Assembly (NCBI GenBank): GCA_019745975.1
Contig: JAIESQ010000055.1
Location: 1-64,000 of the forward strand
Length of the DNA stretch: 64,000 nt
Reading direction: 5' to 3'
DNA from: Pirellulales bacterium
GTDB lineage: Bacteria; Planctomycetota; Planctomycetia; Pirellulales; JAEUIK01
Under the pieces are notes generated by a model, which worked only from the letters and a program-made list of their open reading frames with translations, was not told the DNA's origin and made no database searches. This document shows, in pieces, positions 54,406 through 63,585 of the stretch; position 1 is the stretch's first letter; each line of letters starts with the position of its first letter. A program made the position numbers and the translations under genes.

Positions 54406-55431
54406 ATGAGCCGCTACCCGCTCTTCGACCGCAGTCAGATCCAGCTCCGCGATTTGGAGGAGCGAGGGCACGATCTGACGCTGGCGGCTTGCCGTCGGCT
54501 CGACACGCCCTTCGCGCGTTACGAGCACCCTGAGTTTAGCGAACTGGTGGCAACGATCGTTGACGCGCGGCGACGCAAGCGCCCCGTGCTGCTGATGATC
54601 GGCGGCCACCCGATCAAGCTCGGGCTGTCGCGGTACCTGATCGACCTCGTCGAGCGCGGGCTGGTGACGCACTTGGCCACGAACGGCTCTGGGTCGATCC
54701 ACGATTACGAATTGGCGCTCGTCGGCGGCACGAGCGAGGATGTGCCGAAGTGGATTCGCGCCGGGCAATTTGGCTTGTGGCGCGAGACGAGCCGGCTCAA
54801 CGACATCATCGTCGAGGCCGCGCGTCGCGGCGAAGGACTCGGCGAAGCGGTCGGCCGCACCATCGAGAGCGAGCAGTTCCCCAATCGCCAGATGAGCATC
54901 GCCGCGGCCTGCTGGCGCGCAGGCATTCCGTTCACCGTTCATGTCGGAGTTGGCAGCGACATCATTCATGCTCATGCCAATTGCGATGGCGCTGCCTTGG
55001 GCGCGGCGAGCTACACCGACTTCTTGATGTTCGCGCGGACGATCCAAGACCTTGAAGGGGGTGTGTATCTGAATGTCGGCACGGCGGTGGCCGGCCCCGA
55101 GGTCTATCTCAAAGCGCTCTCGATGGCGCGCAATGTCGCCCGGCAGCGCGGCGAGGAGATTCGCGACTTTACCACCGCAGTGTTCGATCTCGTCGAGCTG
55201 CCGCCAGGCTATCGCAATGGTCCGCCCGGCAAAGATCACCCGCAGTATTACTATCGCCCCTGGAAGACCATCCTGGTGCGCACGGTGGCCGACGGCGGCC
55301 GTAGTTACTACTTCTGTGGCGATCATCAGCAGACAATTCCCACGCTGTGGAGCGACACGGTAGCCGCCTCCGGGCAACATGCCGCGCCGAGACCGCATCG
55401 CGCTAGCCCGACGTCGGCAGCAACGCGGTGA
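54406..55431 (+). CDS. deoxyhypusine synthase-like protein of unknown role
   Basis: A 341-residue protein from ATG 54406. Sequence resembles the deoxyhypusine synthase fold: LLMIGGHPIKLGLSRYLIDL, LATNGSGSIHDYELALVGGT, then a late Gly-rich VYLNVGTAVAGPEVYLKAL. Bacteria generally lack the eIF5A substrate, so the fold is probably used for another NAD-linked or Rossmann-type reaction. It lies between hldE and lpxK on the opposite strand and overlaps lpxK's end by 29 nt. A link to envelope synthesis is suggested only by this position. Confidence 0.6.
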   Translation: MSRYPLFDRSQIQLRDLEERGHDLTLAACRRLDTPFARYEHPEFSELVATIVDARRRKRPVLLMIGGHPIKLGLSRYLIDLVERGLVTHLATNGSGSIHDYELALVGGTSEDVPKWIRAGQFGLWRETSRLNDIIVEAARRGEGLGEAVGRTIESEQFPNRQMSIAAACWRAGIPFTVHVGVGSDIIHAHANCDGAALGAASYTDFLMFARTIQDLEGGVYLNVGTAVAGPEVYLKALSMARNVARQRGEEIRDFTTAVFDLVELPPGYRNGPPGKDHPQYYYRPWKTILVRTVADGGRSYYFCGDHQQTIPTLWSDTVAASGQHAAPRPHRASPTSAATR

Positions 55432-56506
55432 GCCGGGCGATTAGCTCCGCTTCGTCGGCCAGGATTTCCATACCGACGACCAGCGCCCAGAGCGGCTTGC
55501 CGGCGAGTTGCTCAACGCCGATCTTCACCAGGTCCTTATGCGTGGTGACGACGGCATCAGCCGTGCCAGCCGTCCGCGCCCAAGCGGTCAAACCATCGAC
55601 GTCGGCGCGATTATAGGCGTGATGGTCTGGATACTCTCGAAACACGACCACGTCGCATCCGGCTCCCATTAACGTGCGACGAAAGCTCTCCGGATTCCCA
55701 ATTCCGCAGAACGCCGCGACCTTGCGTCCCGCGAGTTCTTCGAGCGGGCGCTCCAGTCCGCCAGCCGACCGCCAGACGCGCGGCGCGTGCCGGGCTTCGA
55801 CCCAAGCAGCGTGCGGCGCGAAACCTTGTGCGCGCTGTCGGATTTCGGCACGGCGCTCGGGCGTCACGAGGTCGGCGCGCGAGAGCACGAACACGTCGGC
55901 GCGACGCAGCCCAGCGAGCGGCTCGCGCAGCAGCCCGCGCGGAAACACGTGATCACAACCGAACGGCTCCGTAGCGTCGAGCACGACAATATCCAGATCG
56001 CGCGCCAAACGACGGTGCTGAAAACCGTCGTCGAGCAGCACGAGCTGGCTTTCGAATTCCTCGATCGCCAGCCGAGCCCCCGCCACGCGATCACGATTCT
56101 GCACGTGCGGCACGTCGGGTAGTTTCTGCTCGAGTTCAAGCGCTTCGTCGTTCGCGCTGCCATCCGTCGCTCCGTAGCCGCGGCTGACTAGCGCCACGCG
56201 CACGCCGTGCTGGCGCAGCCAGCGTGCGATCCATTCGACCAACGGCGTCTTGCCTGTGCCGCCGAGCGTGATATTGCCGACGCTGACGACCGGCACGCCG
56301 ACACGGTGAATCTCCGCCCGACCACTGTCGTAGCGGTGGTTGCGGACGCGCATCGCCAGGGCGTAAGGCGCTTCAGCGACTCGCAGCGCGCCGCGGACCA
56401 GGCTCGCCGACAATCCGCGGCGGCGGCCGCTGACTAACGCGTGAAAGGTCGAAGCGGAGAACAACGTCGTCTCCGGTTTGACCGCTAGCTTGTTAGCCGA
56501 GCACAA
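55403..56506 (-). CDS. lpxK: tetraacyldisaccharide 4'-kinase
   Basis: A 367-residue protein. The most upstream start is TTG 56506, which overlaps the icd end by 22 nt; no ribosome binding site is obvious and a later start is possible. It phosphorylates the 4' position of the lipid A disaccharide precursor at the inner membrane. [20 protein letters not shown] is the P-loop region (near residues 72-91), followed by ALVSRGYG and [20 protein letters not shown], all diagnostic. [10 protein letters not shown] lies near the end. It supports a lipid A-containing outer membrane. Confidence 0.93.
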   Translation of the reverse strand: MCSANKLAVKPETTLFSASTFHALVSGRRRGLSASLVRGALRVAEAPYALAMRVRNHRYDSGRAEIHRVGVPVVSVGNITLGGTGKTPLVEWIARWLRQHGVRVALVSRGYGATDGSANDEALELEQKLPDVPHVQNRDRVAGARLAIEEFESQLVLLDDGFQHRRLARDLDIVVLDATEPFGCDHVFPRGLLREPLAGLRRADVFVLSRADLVTPERRAEIRQRAQGFAPHAAWVEARHAPRVWRSAGGLERPLEELAGRKVAAFCGIGNPESFRRTLMGAGCDVVVFREYPDHHAYNRADVDGLTAWARTAGTADAVVTTHKDLVKIGVEQLAGKPLWALVVGMEILADEAELIARLTALLPTSG

Positions 56507-57585
56507 ATTGCTTCGGCCATCTCGCGCGTGCCCACCGCGGTGGGATCGTCGCGCGAGGGCTTCATGTCGTAAGTGACGTACCGGCCTTCGGCGATCACGT
56601 CGGCCACGGCCTTTTCGAGTCGATCGGCGGCCGACGTCTCTTTCAGATGCCGCAGCATGAGCATGCCGGAAAGAATCAACGCCGTGGGGTTGACCTTATT
56701 CTGGCCTTTGTACTTGGGAGCACTGCCGTGCGTGGCTTCGAAGACCGCACCTTCGGGCCCGATGTTAGCCCCCGGCGCCACTCCCAAGCCGCCGACCAGG
56801 CCGGCCGCCAGGTCGCTGATGATATCACCGTACAGGTTGGGCAACACCAGCACGTCGTACAACTCGGGCTTCTGCACAAGCTGCATGCACATGTTGTCGA
56901 CGATGCGATCCTCGAATTCGATGTCGGGGAAGTCGGCCGCCACGCGGCGCGACACTTCGAGAAACAATCCGTCGGTGAACTTGAGGATGTTCGCCTTGTG
57001 GACGCTGGTTACCTTGCGTCGCTTGTTGGCCCGAGCGTAGTCGAACGCGCAGCGCACGATCCGCTCGCTGGCCGAGACGCTGATCGACTTGATCGTGAGC
57101 CCCGTTTCGGAGGGGCCTGTCCTGATCTTACCCGACGCGCTCTTAGCGTTGATCTGCCCAATGATGTCGGCAGTCTCAGGCTTGCCGCGTTCGAACTCAA
57201 TGCCGGCGTACAGGCTCTCGGTGTTCTCGCGAACGATCACCAGATCGATCGGCTGATCGGCAAACAGGGTGCGCACCCCCTTATAAAGCTTGCAGGGGCG
57301 GATGCAGGCGAACAGCCCGAAGGCCTGCCGCAAATGGACGTTGATGCTGCGAAAACCGGTCCCGACCGGAGTCGTAATGGGTGCCTTCAGGGCACAGTGG
57401 GTGCGACGCAGGCTGTCGAGCACCGCCTGGGGGAGTGGTGTGCCGGCCCGTTCCATGACCTCGACCCCGGCCTCCTGCACGTCCCAGTTGATTTTGACGC
57501 CGGTGGCATCGATCACCCGGCGTGCCGCCTCGGCCAGTTCCGGGCCGGTGCCGTCGCCGGTAATCAAGGTCACTTCATGGGGCAT
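56485..57585 (-). CDS. icd: isocitrate dehydrogenase, NAD-type
   Basis: A 366-residue protein from ATG 57585. It oxidatively decarboxylates isocitrate to 2-oxoglutarate in the citric acid cycle. [20 protein letters not shown] opens the fold. [17 protein letters not shown] is the substrate loop, [17 protein letters not shown] carries the catalytic Lys, and [19 protein letters not shown] has the metal-binding Asp residues. Length and [20 protein letters not shown] match the short NAD-dependent class. The stop overlaps the start of lpxK, suggesting cotranscription. Confidence 0.93.
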   Translation of the reverse strand: MPHEVTLITGDGTGPELAEAARRVIDATGVKINWDVQEAGVEVMERAGTPLPQAVLDSLRRTHCALKAPITTPVGTGFRSINVHLRQAFGLFACIRPCKLYKGVRTLFADQPIDLVIVRENTESLYAGIEFERGKPETADIIGQINAKSASGKIRTGPSETGLTIKSISVSASERIVRCAFDYARANKRRKVTSVHKANILKFTDGLFLEVSRRVAADFPDIEFEDRIVDNMCMQLVQKPELYDVLVLPNLYGDIISDLAAGLVGGLGVAPGANIGPEGAVFEATHGSAPKYKGQNKVNPTALILSGMLMLRHLKETSAADRLEKAVADVIAEGRYVTYDMKPSRDDPTAVGTREMAEAICARLTS

Positions 57586-57840
57586 CGCGGCTTAACCTCT
57601 TTGGCTAGCGGGAGATGGGCGAAGCGGGTCACACTAACAGATGGTCCAATGAGCGTCAACGAGGGGCTGCGGTAGGGCTAGGGGTTGGAGCTTAGGGCTT
57701 GGCTTAAGGTCGCGAGCCGATCGTCACGGGCAAACCCCGATCGCGGCGACGTAAGCTCGACCTACTTGATTACCGAAACCGAGTCTCAAGCCGCCGGTAA
57801 TCTCCCCCGGGGGGGGTCCAGAATAAGTTTGTCCGGGAAT

Positions 57841-57968
57841 TTGCGTCCTAACCGTCCTAAGCGGCTGTCAAAAGTAGTTAAGTCTCTTCTCAGCAACGAG
57901 TTATTTTAGGACGCAAAATCAAAAACCGTTGCGTCCTAGATCGTCCTAACGGCGGTTTTGCGTCCTAA
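57841..57968. repeat. CGTCCTAA octamer array
   Basis: The octamer CGTCCTAA occurs at 57844-57851, 57853-57860, 57942-57949 and 57961-57968. A near match (CGTCCTAG) lies at 57932-57939 and an inverted copy (TTAGGACG) at 57906-57913. Four of the six, including the inverted one, carry the longer form TTGCGTCCTA. The cluster is AT-richer than its surroundings. Confidence 0.65.
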
Positions 57969-57974
57969 GAATTC

Positions 57975-58010
57975 GTTAGCCGCGGGATTCATCCCGCGGC
58001 GAACGCACGA
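57975..58010. repeat. palindromic repeat, CCGCGGCTAAC family, copy 3
   Basis: GTTAGCCGCGGGAT-TC-ATCCCGCGGC forms a perfect stem, and its GTTAGCCGCGG arm is shared with copies 1 and 2 near 34.5 kb. The central arm bases differ again (GGGAT/ATCCC) yet stay paired. Confidence 0.65.
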
Positions 58011-58362
58011 TCGCGGCGCGACTCGCGCGCAGGGCGGACGCAGCTCTCCGCTCCCGACTCTGACCTGTGCTGAGCCCTGAGCCCCTCAACTTCGTTCGCG
58101 ACAGGCAACGCCGAAGGGTCGAAGCACAATCGGTTCCGCGGAATCGCGAGCCCTTGGGCGAGAGGCGGCGAACCCCTCAACCCGATCTCGTGCGCATCGT
58201 CGAGGCGTGGCCGACCCTGCCCGACACCGCGTCGTTCATCAAACGCAAGCGCTTCTCGGCTGAGGCGCTGCAAGACAGTGGCACGCGAGTCTGGCCTGTG
58301 ACTTTGCTATCGTGGGGGTGCAGTTCGCCAAGCCAGCACGCACGCCACGAAGTCGCCAGGCC

Positions 58363-59589
58363 ATGCACATCCTGTTCGTCCATCAGAACTTTCCGGCCCA
58401 GTTCGGCCCGATCGGGCGCCGCCTCAACCGCGAGCACGGTTTCCACTGCACGTTTTTCACGAATCATCCGCCACGCGACGTCGCCCCCGACTTCGAGGTC
58501 ATCCCCTATCGCACGCTGGGGGGCGCCACGCGCAACACGCACTACTTCGCCCGCTCGTTCGAGAACGCCGTCGCCCACGCGCATGGTGTTTTCGAAGCGT
58601 GTCGCGCCCGGACAGACCTGCGCCCCGATCTGGTCGTCGCGCATAGCGGATTTGGCTCGTCGCTCTTCCTGCGAGAGCGATTCACTTGCCCGATCGTCAA
58701 CTACTTCGAGTACTTTTACCATCCGCACGACAGCGACTTGGATTTTCGGCCCGACTTTCCCGCCGTTGAACGCGACGTCCTGCGCTCGTACTGCCGCAAC
58801 GCCATGCTGCTGTTGGACCTGGAGAACTGCGACGCTGGCTACTCGCCGACCGACTGGCAGCGCAGTCGGTTTCCGGCCGCCTATCAGTCGAAGCTCACGA
58901 CCATCTTCGACGGCATCGACACCGAGATCTGGCACCGCCGAGCCGAGGTCCCGCGCCGCATCGCTAACCGCACGGTTGACGACGACACGCGCATCGTGAC
59001 TTATGTCTCGCGTGGTTTCGAATCGATGCGGGGTTTTGACATTTTCATGCGGGTGGCGAAGCGGATTTACGAACAATCGCCCAATGTAGTCTTCGCCGTG
59101 GTCGGCACCGACCGCACGGCCTACGGGGGCGATCACCGCCATACCGGCGGCAAGTCCTTTCGGCACTATGTGCTGGAGCAAGACGACTACGATCTCGGCA
59201 AGTTCATCTTCACAGGGCAGCTTCCTCAGGGCGACTTGGCCGATCTGTTGTCGCTGTCCGACTTGCACATCTACCTGACCGTTCCGTTTGTCCTGTCCTG
59301 GTCCTTGTTCAACGCGTTGGCGTGCGGCGCAACCGTGCTGGCTTCCGATACGGCACCGGTGCGCGAATTGATCACGCACCAAGAGACGGGCCTGCTCGCG
59401 CCGTTTTTCGATGTCGACGAGTTCACTCGGCTAGCACTCGATGTGCTTCGCGACCCAGCCGCGTTCCGACCACTGGCCGACCGCGGGCGACGCTTGATTG
59501 ACAACAAGTACTCGCTCGAACGATCGCTTCCGCAGATGGTTTCACTCTACAAAACCGTGCTCTCAGAATTAGATTGCGCCGATGGTTAA
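58363..59589 (+). CDS. glycosyltransferase family 4-type protein
   Basis: A 408-residue protein from ATG 58363 (MHILFVHQNFPAQFGPIG); the open frame upstream to 58312 looks non-coding. Two Rossmann-like halves are visible. The C-terminal donor-binding half has IVTYVSRGFESMRGFDIFMR, FTGQLPQGDLADLLSLSDLH, and ALACGATVLASDTAPVREL, with the family's Glu in the last. HQETGLLAPFFDVDEF follows. Probably cytosolic and acting on a nucleotide-sugar donor; acceptor unknown. It stands alone between a repeat-rich region and a decayed gene. Confidence 0.88.
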   Translation: MHILFVHQNFPAQFGPIGRRLNREHGFHCTFFTNHPPRDVAPDFEVIPYRTLGGATRNTHYFARSFENAVAHAHGVFEACRARTDLRPDLVVAHSGFGSSLFLRERFTCPIVNYFEYFYHPHDSDLDFRPDFPAVERDVLRSYCRNAMLLLDLENCDAGYSPTDWQRSRFPAAYQSKLTTIFDGIDTEIWHRRAEVPRRIANRTVDDDTRIVTYVSRGFESMRGFDIFMRVAKRIYEQSPNVVFAVVGTDRTAYGGDHRHTGGKSFRHYVLEQDDYDLGKFIFTGQLPQGDLADLLSLSDLHIYLTVPFVLSWSLFNALACGATVLASDTAPVRELITHQETGLLAPFFDVDEFTRLALDVLRDPAAFRPLADRGRRLIDNKYSLERSLPQMVSLYKTVLSELDCADG

Positions 59590-59621
59590 CCGCCCCCCTG
59601 ATGGCGAGAACAAGCGACGCT

Positions 59622-60134
59622 AATTTCCGGTGGGTTGGCGAGCTGCATGACATCGGCTTCGGGCTCAAGGCGATTGGCAAATCACAGCGCACCGGCGCGC
59701 GCTTCGCACAGGTGATGGCCGCGCCGAGTCGCGCGGTTCGGCAGAACCAGCCGTGGCGCTCGAGCTGGTCAAGGGGATCGTCACGTTCGAGCCCTTCATA
59801 CTCTCCTGGCACCACGGCAAGAAGTGCCTGTGGGGCGATTTCCACAGCATCCAAGACGCGGCCGGCAGCAAGCTGGTCTGCCCCAACGCGGATCGGCGCG
59901 AGTGCACCGACACCTGCCACATCGATGGTTTCCACGCGATGCGGCGCGGTTACGCAACACTGCACGCCGAGCGGTTGTCCGCACCAGGTACTTCAGCGCA
60001 AGATGCGGCCCTAGTCGTTTACGACCGCGCTACGGCACATCGGGATAGCCGACGAGATGAAGGCCGCGACGGACAAGGTTTACGTGCCAGAGTTCCTGAC
60101 CACGGCTATCGGCCGACGGCAATTGAATGTTTAA
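59622..60134 (+). pseudogene. frame-disrupted gene remnant
   Basis: Coding character changes frame along this stretch. To about 59745 the frame giving FRWVGELHDIGFGLKAIGKS has GC-rich third positions. From about 59753 to 59960 another frame does so (VKGIVTFEPFILSWHHGKKC, then CPNADRRECTDTCHIDGFHA). From 60015 to 60134 the first frame resumes after a TAG as ALRHIGIADEMKAATDKVYV, then PEFLTTAIGRRQLNV and a TAA. One gene with two frameshifts and a stop is the simplest reading. I do not recognise the family. It sits directly before tRNA-Lys. Confidence 0.4.
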
Positions 60135-60170
60135 TGGCGGTCGAAGACCGTCAGTTATCGTAAGTCCTTC

Positions 60171-60243
<73 letters not shown>

Positions 60244-60374
60244 CTTCACTTACTGCCGGCGAGTTCTCGCCGTTTGCCGCGTTTTCAGAGTCGGCGGCGG
60301 GCGGGCGCTTGCGACCAACGGAAGCCGTGCTCGCGGCTGAGGCGGTGCCCGATCGGACCGAACTGGGTCGGAAC

Positions 60375-60866
60375 CTACCGCGCGGCGACCTTCGGGTGCG
60401 TTTCGTTGAACTTCGTTAAAGCCTGTTCGACCGCCGACTTGAAATCGGCCACGGGCACATACCCGCCGACGGTCCCCAGGTTCTGGCCCTCGGGGTCTTG
60501 AAAGACAATGTGCGGGAAGCCGTCGGCGCCGAGCGTTTTGGCGGCTGCCGTCTCGGTGTCGCCGTCGACGATCGCCAGGACAAAGTTCTCGAGCATTTTC
60601 CGTACTTCGGGATCGGTCAAATCTTCGGCCGCCAGCTTCTTGCACCAGCCGCACCAGGTGGTGGTGACGAACAACATCACCGGCTTGTTCTCGGCCTTGG
60701 CCTTAGTGATGCCCGCCTCGTAGCCAATCAAAAACGGCAATCCCTGCGTGTGGTCGGCCCATTTGTCGTCGCCGCCAGCGCTCGGGCCGGGTCCGCTCGT
60801 GCCACAGCCGAGCACGAGCGACAACAGGAAAACGAGTGCGATTGCCGACGAAAGTCGACGTGTCAT
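60375..60866 (-). CDS. thioredoxin-fold lipoprotein
   Basis: A 163-residue protein from ATG 60866 with AAAGGAG upstream. The signal MTRRLSSAIALVFLLSLVLG ends in a lipobox with Cys21, so it is lipid-anchored outside the cytoplasm. The thioredoxin-like domain has VMLFVTTTWCGWCKKLAAED, an active-site CGWC, and a cis-Pro loop GADGFPHIVFQDPEG. The arrangement resembles the DsbD gamma or thioredoxin_7 type. It probably reduces or isomerises envelope disulfides. It lies 77 bp beyond the start-distal end of an ABC transporter operon on the same strand. Confidence 0.88.
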   Translation of the reverse strand: MTRRLSSAIALVFLLSLVLGCGTSGPGPSAGGDDKWADHTQGLPFLIGYEAGITKAKAENKPVMLFVTTTWCGWCKKLAAEDLTDPEVRKMLENFVLAIVDGDTETAAAKTLGADGFPHIVFQDPEGQNLGTVGGYVPVADFKSAVEQALTKFNETHPKVAAR

Positions 60867-60942
60867 GGCAGCGCTCCTTTCAGATGATGCGAGTGCGTAC
60901 GTCGCCGATAGCCTACCACTTTGCCCGCGTCGACGCATCTGC

Positions 60943-61722
60943 CTACGTCAGGTCGCGGTACTCGCGCACGCTGAAAATCCACAATGCCAGCAGCACGCCG
61001 CCGATCGACAGGCAGGCCAAGGCCTCGACCGCCGTCTGGGCCGAGACGGGCACGAACCAGGTGGGGTCGGGCGCGCTGAGCCCGTGGCGGGCGCCAAGGT
61101 CGTACATCATCGAGCGGCCGTAAAAGCTCACGGCGATGCGTTTAACGATCCCCGGCATGTTTCCCAGAAAATACTCCATGAACAGCGCGTAGATCAGCGC
61201 GACGATCGTCGAATGCCGGAACGTGACCGCGAACAAATGAAACAGGCAGACGTAGGCCAGCGTCATGTAGAAAACCGGCGGCAAGTACAGCACGAAGGCT
61301 TCGCGCCCCACGGGCCCCGCCAGCCGACAAAACACGAAGAAGCTCGCCACGACGATCCCCAGCACCAAGGGGAGCGTGGCCATCAGCTTGGCCAGCAAGA
61401 TCAGCCAGCGCGGAATCGGCCGCACGAGCAGAAACAGCAGTGTGCGATCCTCGCGGTCGCCGCCGATGCTGGTCGTCGCGTAGGCCAGCGCGCAGACCGG
61501 AATCACGAACAGCGTGAACACCACGATCATGAAGTCGGTGCTGAAGTCGTCGAACGTTTCCTCGAACGTCCCCTGGTCGTGACTCCCCAGGTCGTAACGC
61601 TCGTAAACCAGGAACAGCGCGCAGGCCACCAGCGGCACCAGCACCATCAACGTGCTCGCCGACCACAGCAGCCGCTGAAACGACAACATCAACAGCGTGA
61701 ACCAGGCGCGGGCGAGCTTCAT
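60943..61722 (-). CDS. ABC-2 type transporter permease
   Basis: A 259-residue protein from ATG 61722, overlapping the stop of the ATPase gene by 4 nt (ATGA). Six hydrophobic segments are visible, near residues 21-39, 62-84, 105-130, 145-165, 172-190 and 235-252. The segment TSIGGDREDRTLLFLLVRPI is typical of ABC-2 permeases of the gliding-motility or Cu-processing type. It is the third gene of an operon with two permeases and two ATPases. Transported substrate unknown. Confidence 0.85.
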   Translation of the reverse strand: MKLARAWFTLLMLSFQRLLWSASTLMVLVPLVACALFLVYERYDLGSHDQGTFEETFDDFSTDFMIVVFTLFVIPVCALAYATTSIGGDREDRTLLFLLVRPIPRWLILLAKLMATLPLVLGIVVASFFVFCRLAGPVGREAFVLYLPPVFYMTLAYVCLFHLFAVTFRHSTIVALIYALFMEYFLGNMPGIVKRIAVSFYGRSMMYDLGARHGLSAPDPTWFVPVSAQTAVEALACLSIGGVLLALWIFSVREYRDLT

Positions 61723-62636
61723 CCGACATCCTGCTGCAAATAGTTGAAAACCGCGTCGGCCCCCACGTCGAGCGTCTCGAAACGCTCGACCTCGAACTCG
61801 TCGGCCAGCGCTAACTCCCCCAGCGCGGCGTAGAACCGGGCGGGCATCAGCGTGCGCACGGTGAGCACGTCATCCTGCAGATCGAGCGACAGCACCTCGG
61901 GTAGTTCCGCGAGTTGGGCCGCCAGCCGCCGCACCGGCCGCGCGACGATCCGCACCGCAAACGGTTGGTCGTCGATCAGGCCGCGCACTTCGGCCAGCGT
62001 GCCCGAGGCCACGATCCGGCCGCGGGCAATCATCAGCATCGAATCGGTCAGTTGCTCGACTTCGACCAGCAAATGGCTGGAGACGAGAATCGTCTTGCCT
62101 CGTTCGGCCAGGGCCACGAGCAGCCGGCTCAGATCGCGCCGCCCGCCGGGGTCGATCCCCGTCATCGGCTCGTCGAGCAACAAGATGGGCGGATCGTGTA
62201 CCAAGGACTGCGCCAATTTGATCCGCTGCCGCATGCCGTGGCTGCAGCCGCCGATCCGCCGGTCGCCGCGATCCACCATGCCGACTTCGGCCAGCGCCAG
62301 CTCGGCGCGCTCCCGGGCCTCGCGCAGCGGGTAGCCGCTGAGGCGTGCCATGCTGGTGACGAACTCGCGCCCCGTCATTTCTTCGTAGAACGTATTGATG
62401 TCGGGGCTGAAGCCGATCGAGGCCTTGGCCGCCGCCGACCAGGCGCGATGGTCGCCGATGCGCACTTCGCCCCCATTGGGACGCAACTGCCCGCTGGCCA
62501 GCTTCATCAGTGTCGACTTGCCGGCCCCGTTGGCTCCCAAAAGCCCGGTGATGCCCGGCCCGATGCGGCAGGTGATGTCGTTGACGCCGATCACCGGGCC
62601 ATAGAACTTCGTCACGTGTTCGAAGGTCAGCCACAT
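61719..62636 (-). CDS. ABC transporter ATP-binding protein
   Basis: A 305-residue protein from ATG 62636. Walker A GLLGANGAGKSTLMKL (residues about 32-47), signature CSHGMRQRIKLAQSL (a variant of LSGGQ), Walker B ILLLDEPMTGIDPGGRR and switch His in LVSSHLLVEVE are all present. A C-terminal domain of about 90 residues follows. It powers the neighbouring permease at 60943-61722, with which it overlaps translationally. 49 bp separate it from the upstream permease gene. Confidence 0.93.
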   Translation of the reverse strand: MWLTFEHVTKFYGPVIGVNDITCRIGPGITGLLGANGAGKSTLMKLASGQLRPNGGEVRIGDHRAWSAAAKASIGFSPDINTFYEEMTGREFVTSMARLSGYPLREARERAELALAEVGMVDRGDRRIGGCSHGMRQRIKLAQSLVHDPPILLLDEPMTGIDPGGRRDLSRLLVALAERGKTILVSSHLLVEVEQLTDSMLMIARGRIVASGTLAEVRGLIDDQPFAVRIVARPVRRLAAQLAELPEVLSLDLQDDVLTVRTLMPARFYAALGELALADEFEVERFETLDVGADAVFNYLQQDVG

Positions 62637-62685
62637 GGTTGATCGCGCCGCGTTTCGTTTGTAGATCGATCGTCGTATTGCAAAT

Positions 62686-63585
62686 TCACGTCACTACTTC
62701 GACGGCCCGCACGCGTCGCACCAGCGCCGCCAGCGCCAGCGCGCAGGTCGTCGCCAAAAGCAGCAGCGCCCACAGCGCACGAGTCTCTTCGCCCGGATGC
62801 TGCCACGTGCCGAAGCAGAGTTTGCCCACCAGCCGCATGCAGCGCCAAGGATCGAGCAAGTCCCAGTCGCGGTTGTCGCTGCTCTCGCGCAGAAAGGTCG
62901 ACAGTTGGCCGCACATCACGAACAAGCTGGACCAGGTGATCGCGATCGGCGCCATCCGCTGCAAGTAAGCGGCCAGTGTCACCAGCCAGATGCTCAGCAC
63001 CGCGCAGAGCACCGCGCCGTAGCTCAGAACGGCAATCGGCAATTTCCAATTCTGTCGCCAATAGGCGGTCGACGAGGTGAACAGCCCGTATTCGACATAC
63101 AGCACCAGCGCCGGCAGCACGGTCATCATGGCCACCACGGTACTCACCGCCAGCAACTTGCCGACGATGTACTGCACGCGATCGATCCGCCGCGACAAAT
63201 AGAACGTCAGCGAGCCCATCCGAAAGTCGGTCCCCACCAGCAGGCTGCCGGAGAACGCCAGCAGGATCATCACCGCGATGCTCTCGCGCTGCATGAAGAT
63301 CACGTAGCCATTGTCCATGTCCTCGGTCGGCACCGGGCTGAAGCCGAAGATGCGGAACACGTCAGTCTGCGTACGCGCCCCCATCTCGAACTGCGTCATG
63401 ATGTAGATCAGCGACCAGTACAAGATGAAGATCAACACCCCCAGGCCGATTACCACCCAATACGACTTGCGGCGAAACACTTGCAGCATCGCCACGCGCA
63501 CGATCGACAAGGAGCCCCACCAAGGGCTGTGCAGTTTGCCGTTCCAGCCGTGATAGTGGGCAATGTCAATTCCCATGCGCGACAT
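62686..63585 (-). CDS. ABC-2 type transporter permease
   Basis: A 299-residue protein from ATG 63585 (ATG 63576 also possible), overlapping the end of the upstream ATPase gene by 20 nt. Hydrophobic segments occur near residues 44-64, 104-122, 146-168, 186-206 and 270-290. SGSLLVGTDFRMGSLTFYLS, then RIDRVQYIVGKLLAVSTVV is typical of ABC-2 permeases. An N-terminal cytosolic part of 40 residues has HYHGWNGKLHSPWWGS. It pairs with the truncated ATPase at the window edge. Confidence 0.85.
   Translation of the reverse strand: MSRMGIDIAHYHGWNGKLHSPWWGSLSIVRVAMLQVFRRKSYWVVIGLGVLIFILYWSLIYIMTQFEMGARTQTDVFRIFGFSPVPTEDMDNGYVIFMQRESIAVMILLAFSGSLLVGTDFRMGSLTFYLSRRIDRVQYIVGKLLAVSTVVAMMTVLPALVLYVEYGLFTSSTAYWRQNWKLPIAVLSYGAVLCAVLSIWLVTLAAYLQRMAPIAITWSSLFVMCGQLSTFLRESSDNRDWDLLDPWRCMRLVGKLCFGTWQHPGEETRALWALLLLATTCALALAALVRRVRAVEVVT

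Larger units (their letters stand above)
57586..58362. other. long non-coding region between icd and a glycosyltransferase gene
   Basis: About 780 bp. It contains a CCCCCGGGGGGGG run (57804-57816), the CGTCCTAA octamer array (57841-57968) and a palindromic repeat of the CCGCGGCTAAC family (57975-58010). The remainder has no convincing frame; the plus-strand frame entering the next gene opens at 58312. Confidence 0.45.

Noticed and set aside
54139-55398. Minus-strand open frame of 419 codons opposite the deoxyhypusine synthase-like gene
   Set aside because: No start signal or domain; the plus-strand protein has coherent fold motifs.
57841-57968. Octamer array as a CRISPR array
   Set aside because: Repeats are only 8-11 bp, spacing is irregular, one copy is inverted, and no cas genes are near.
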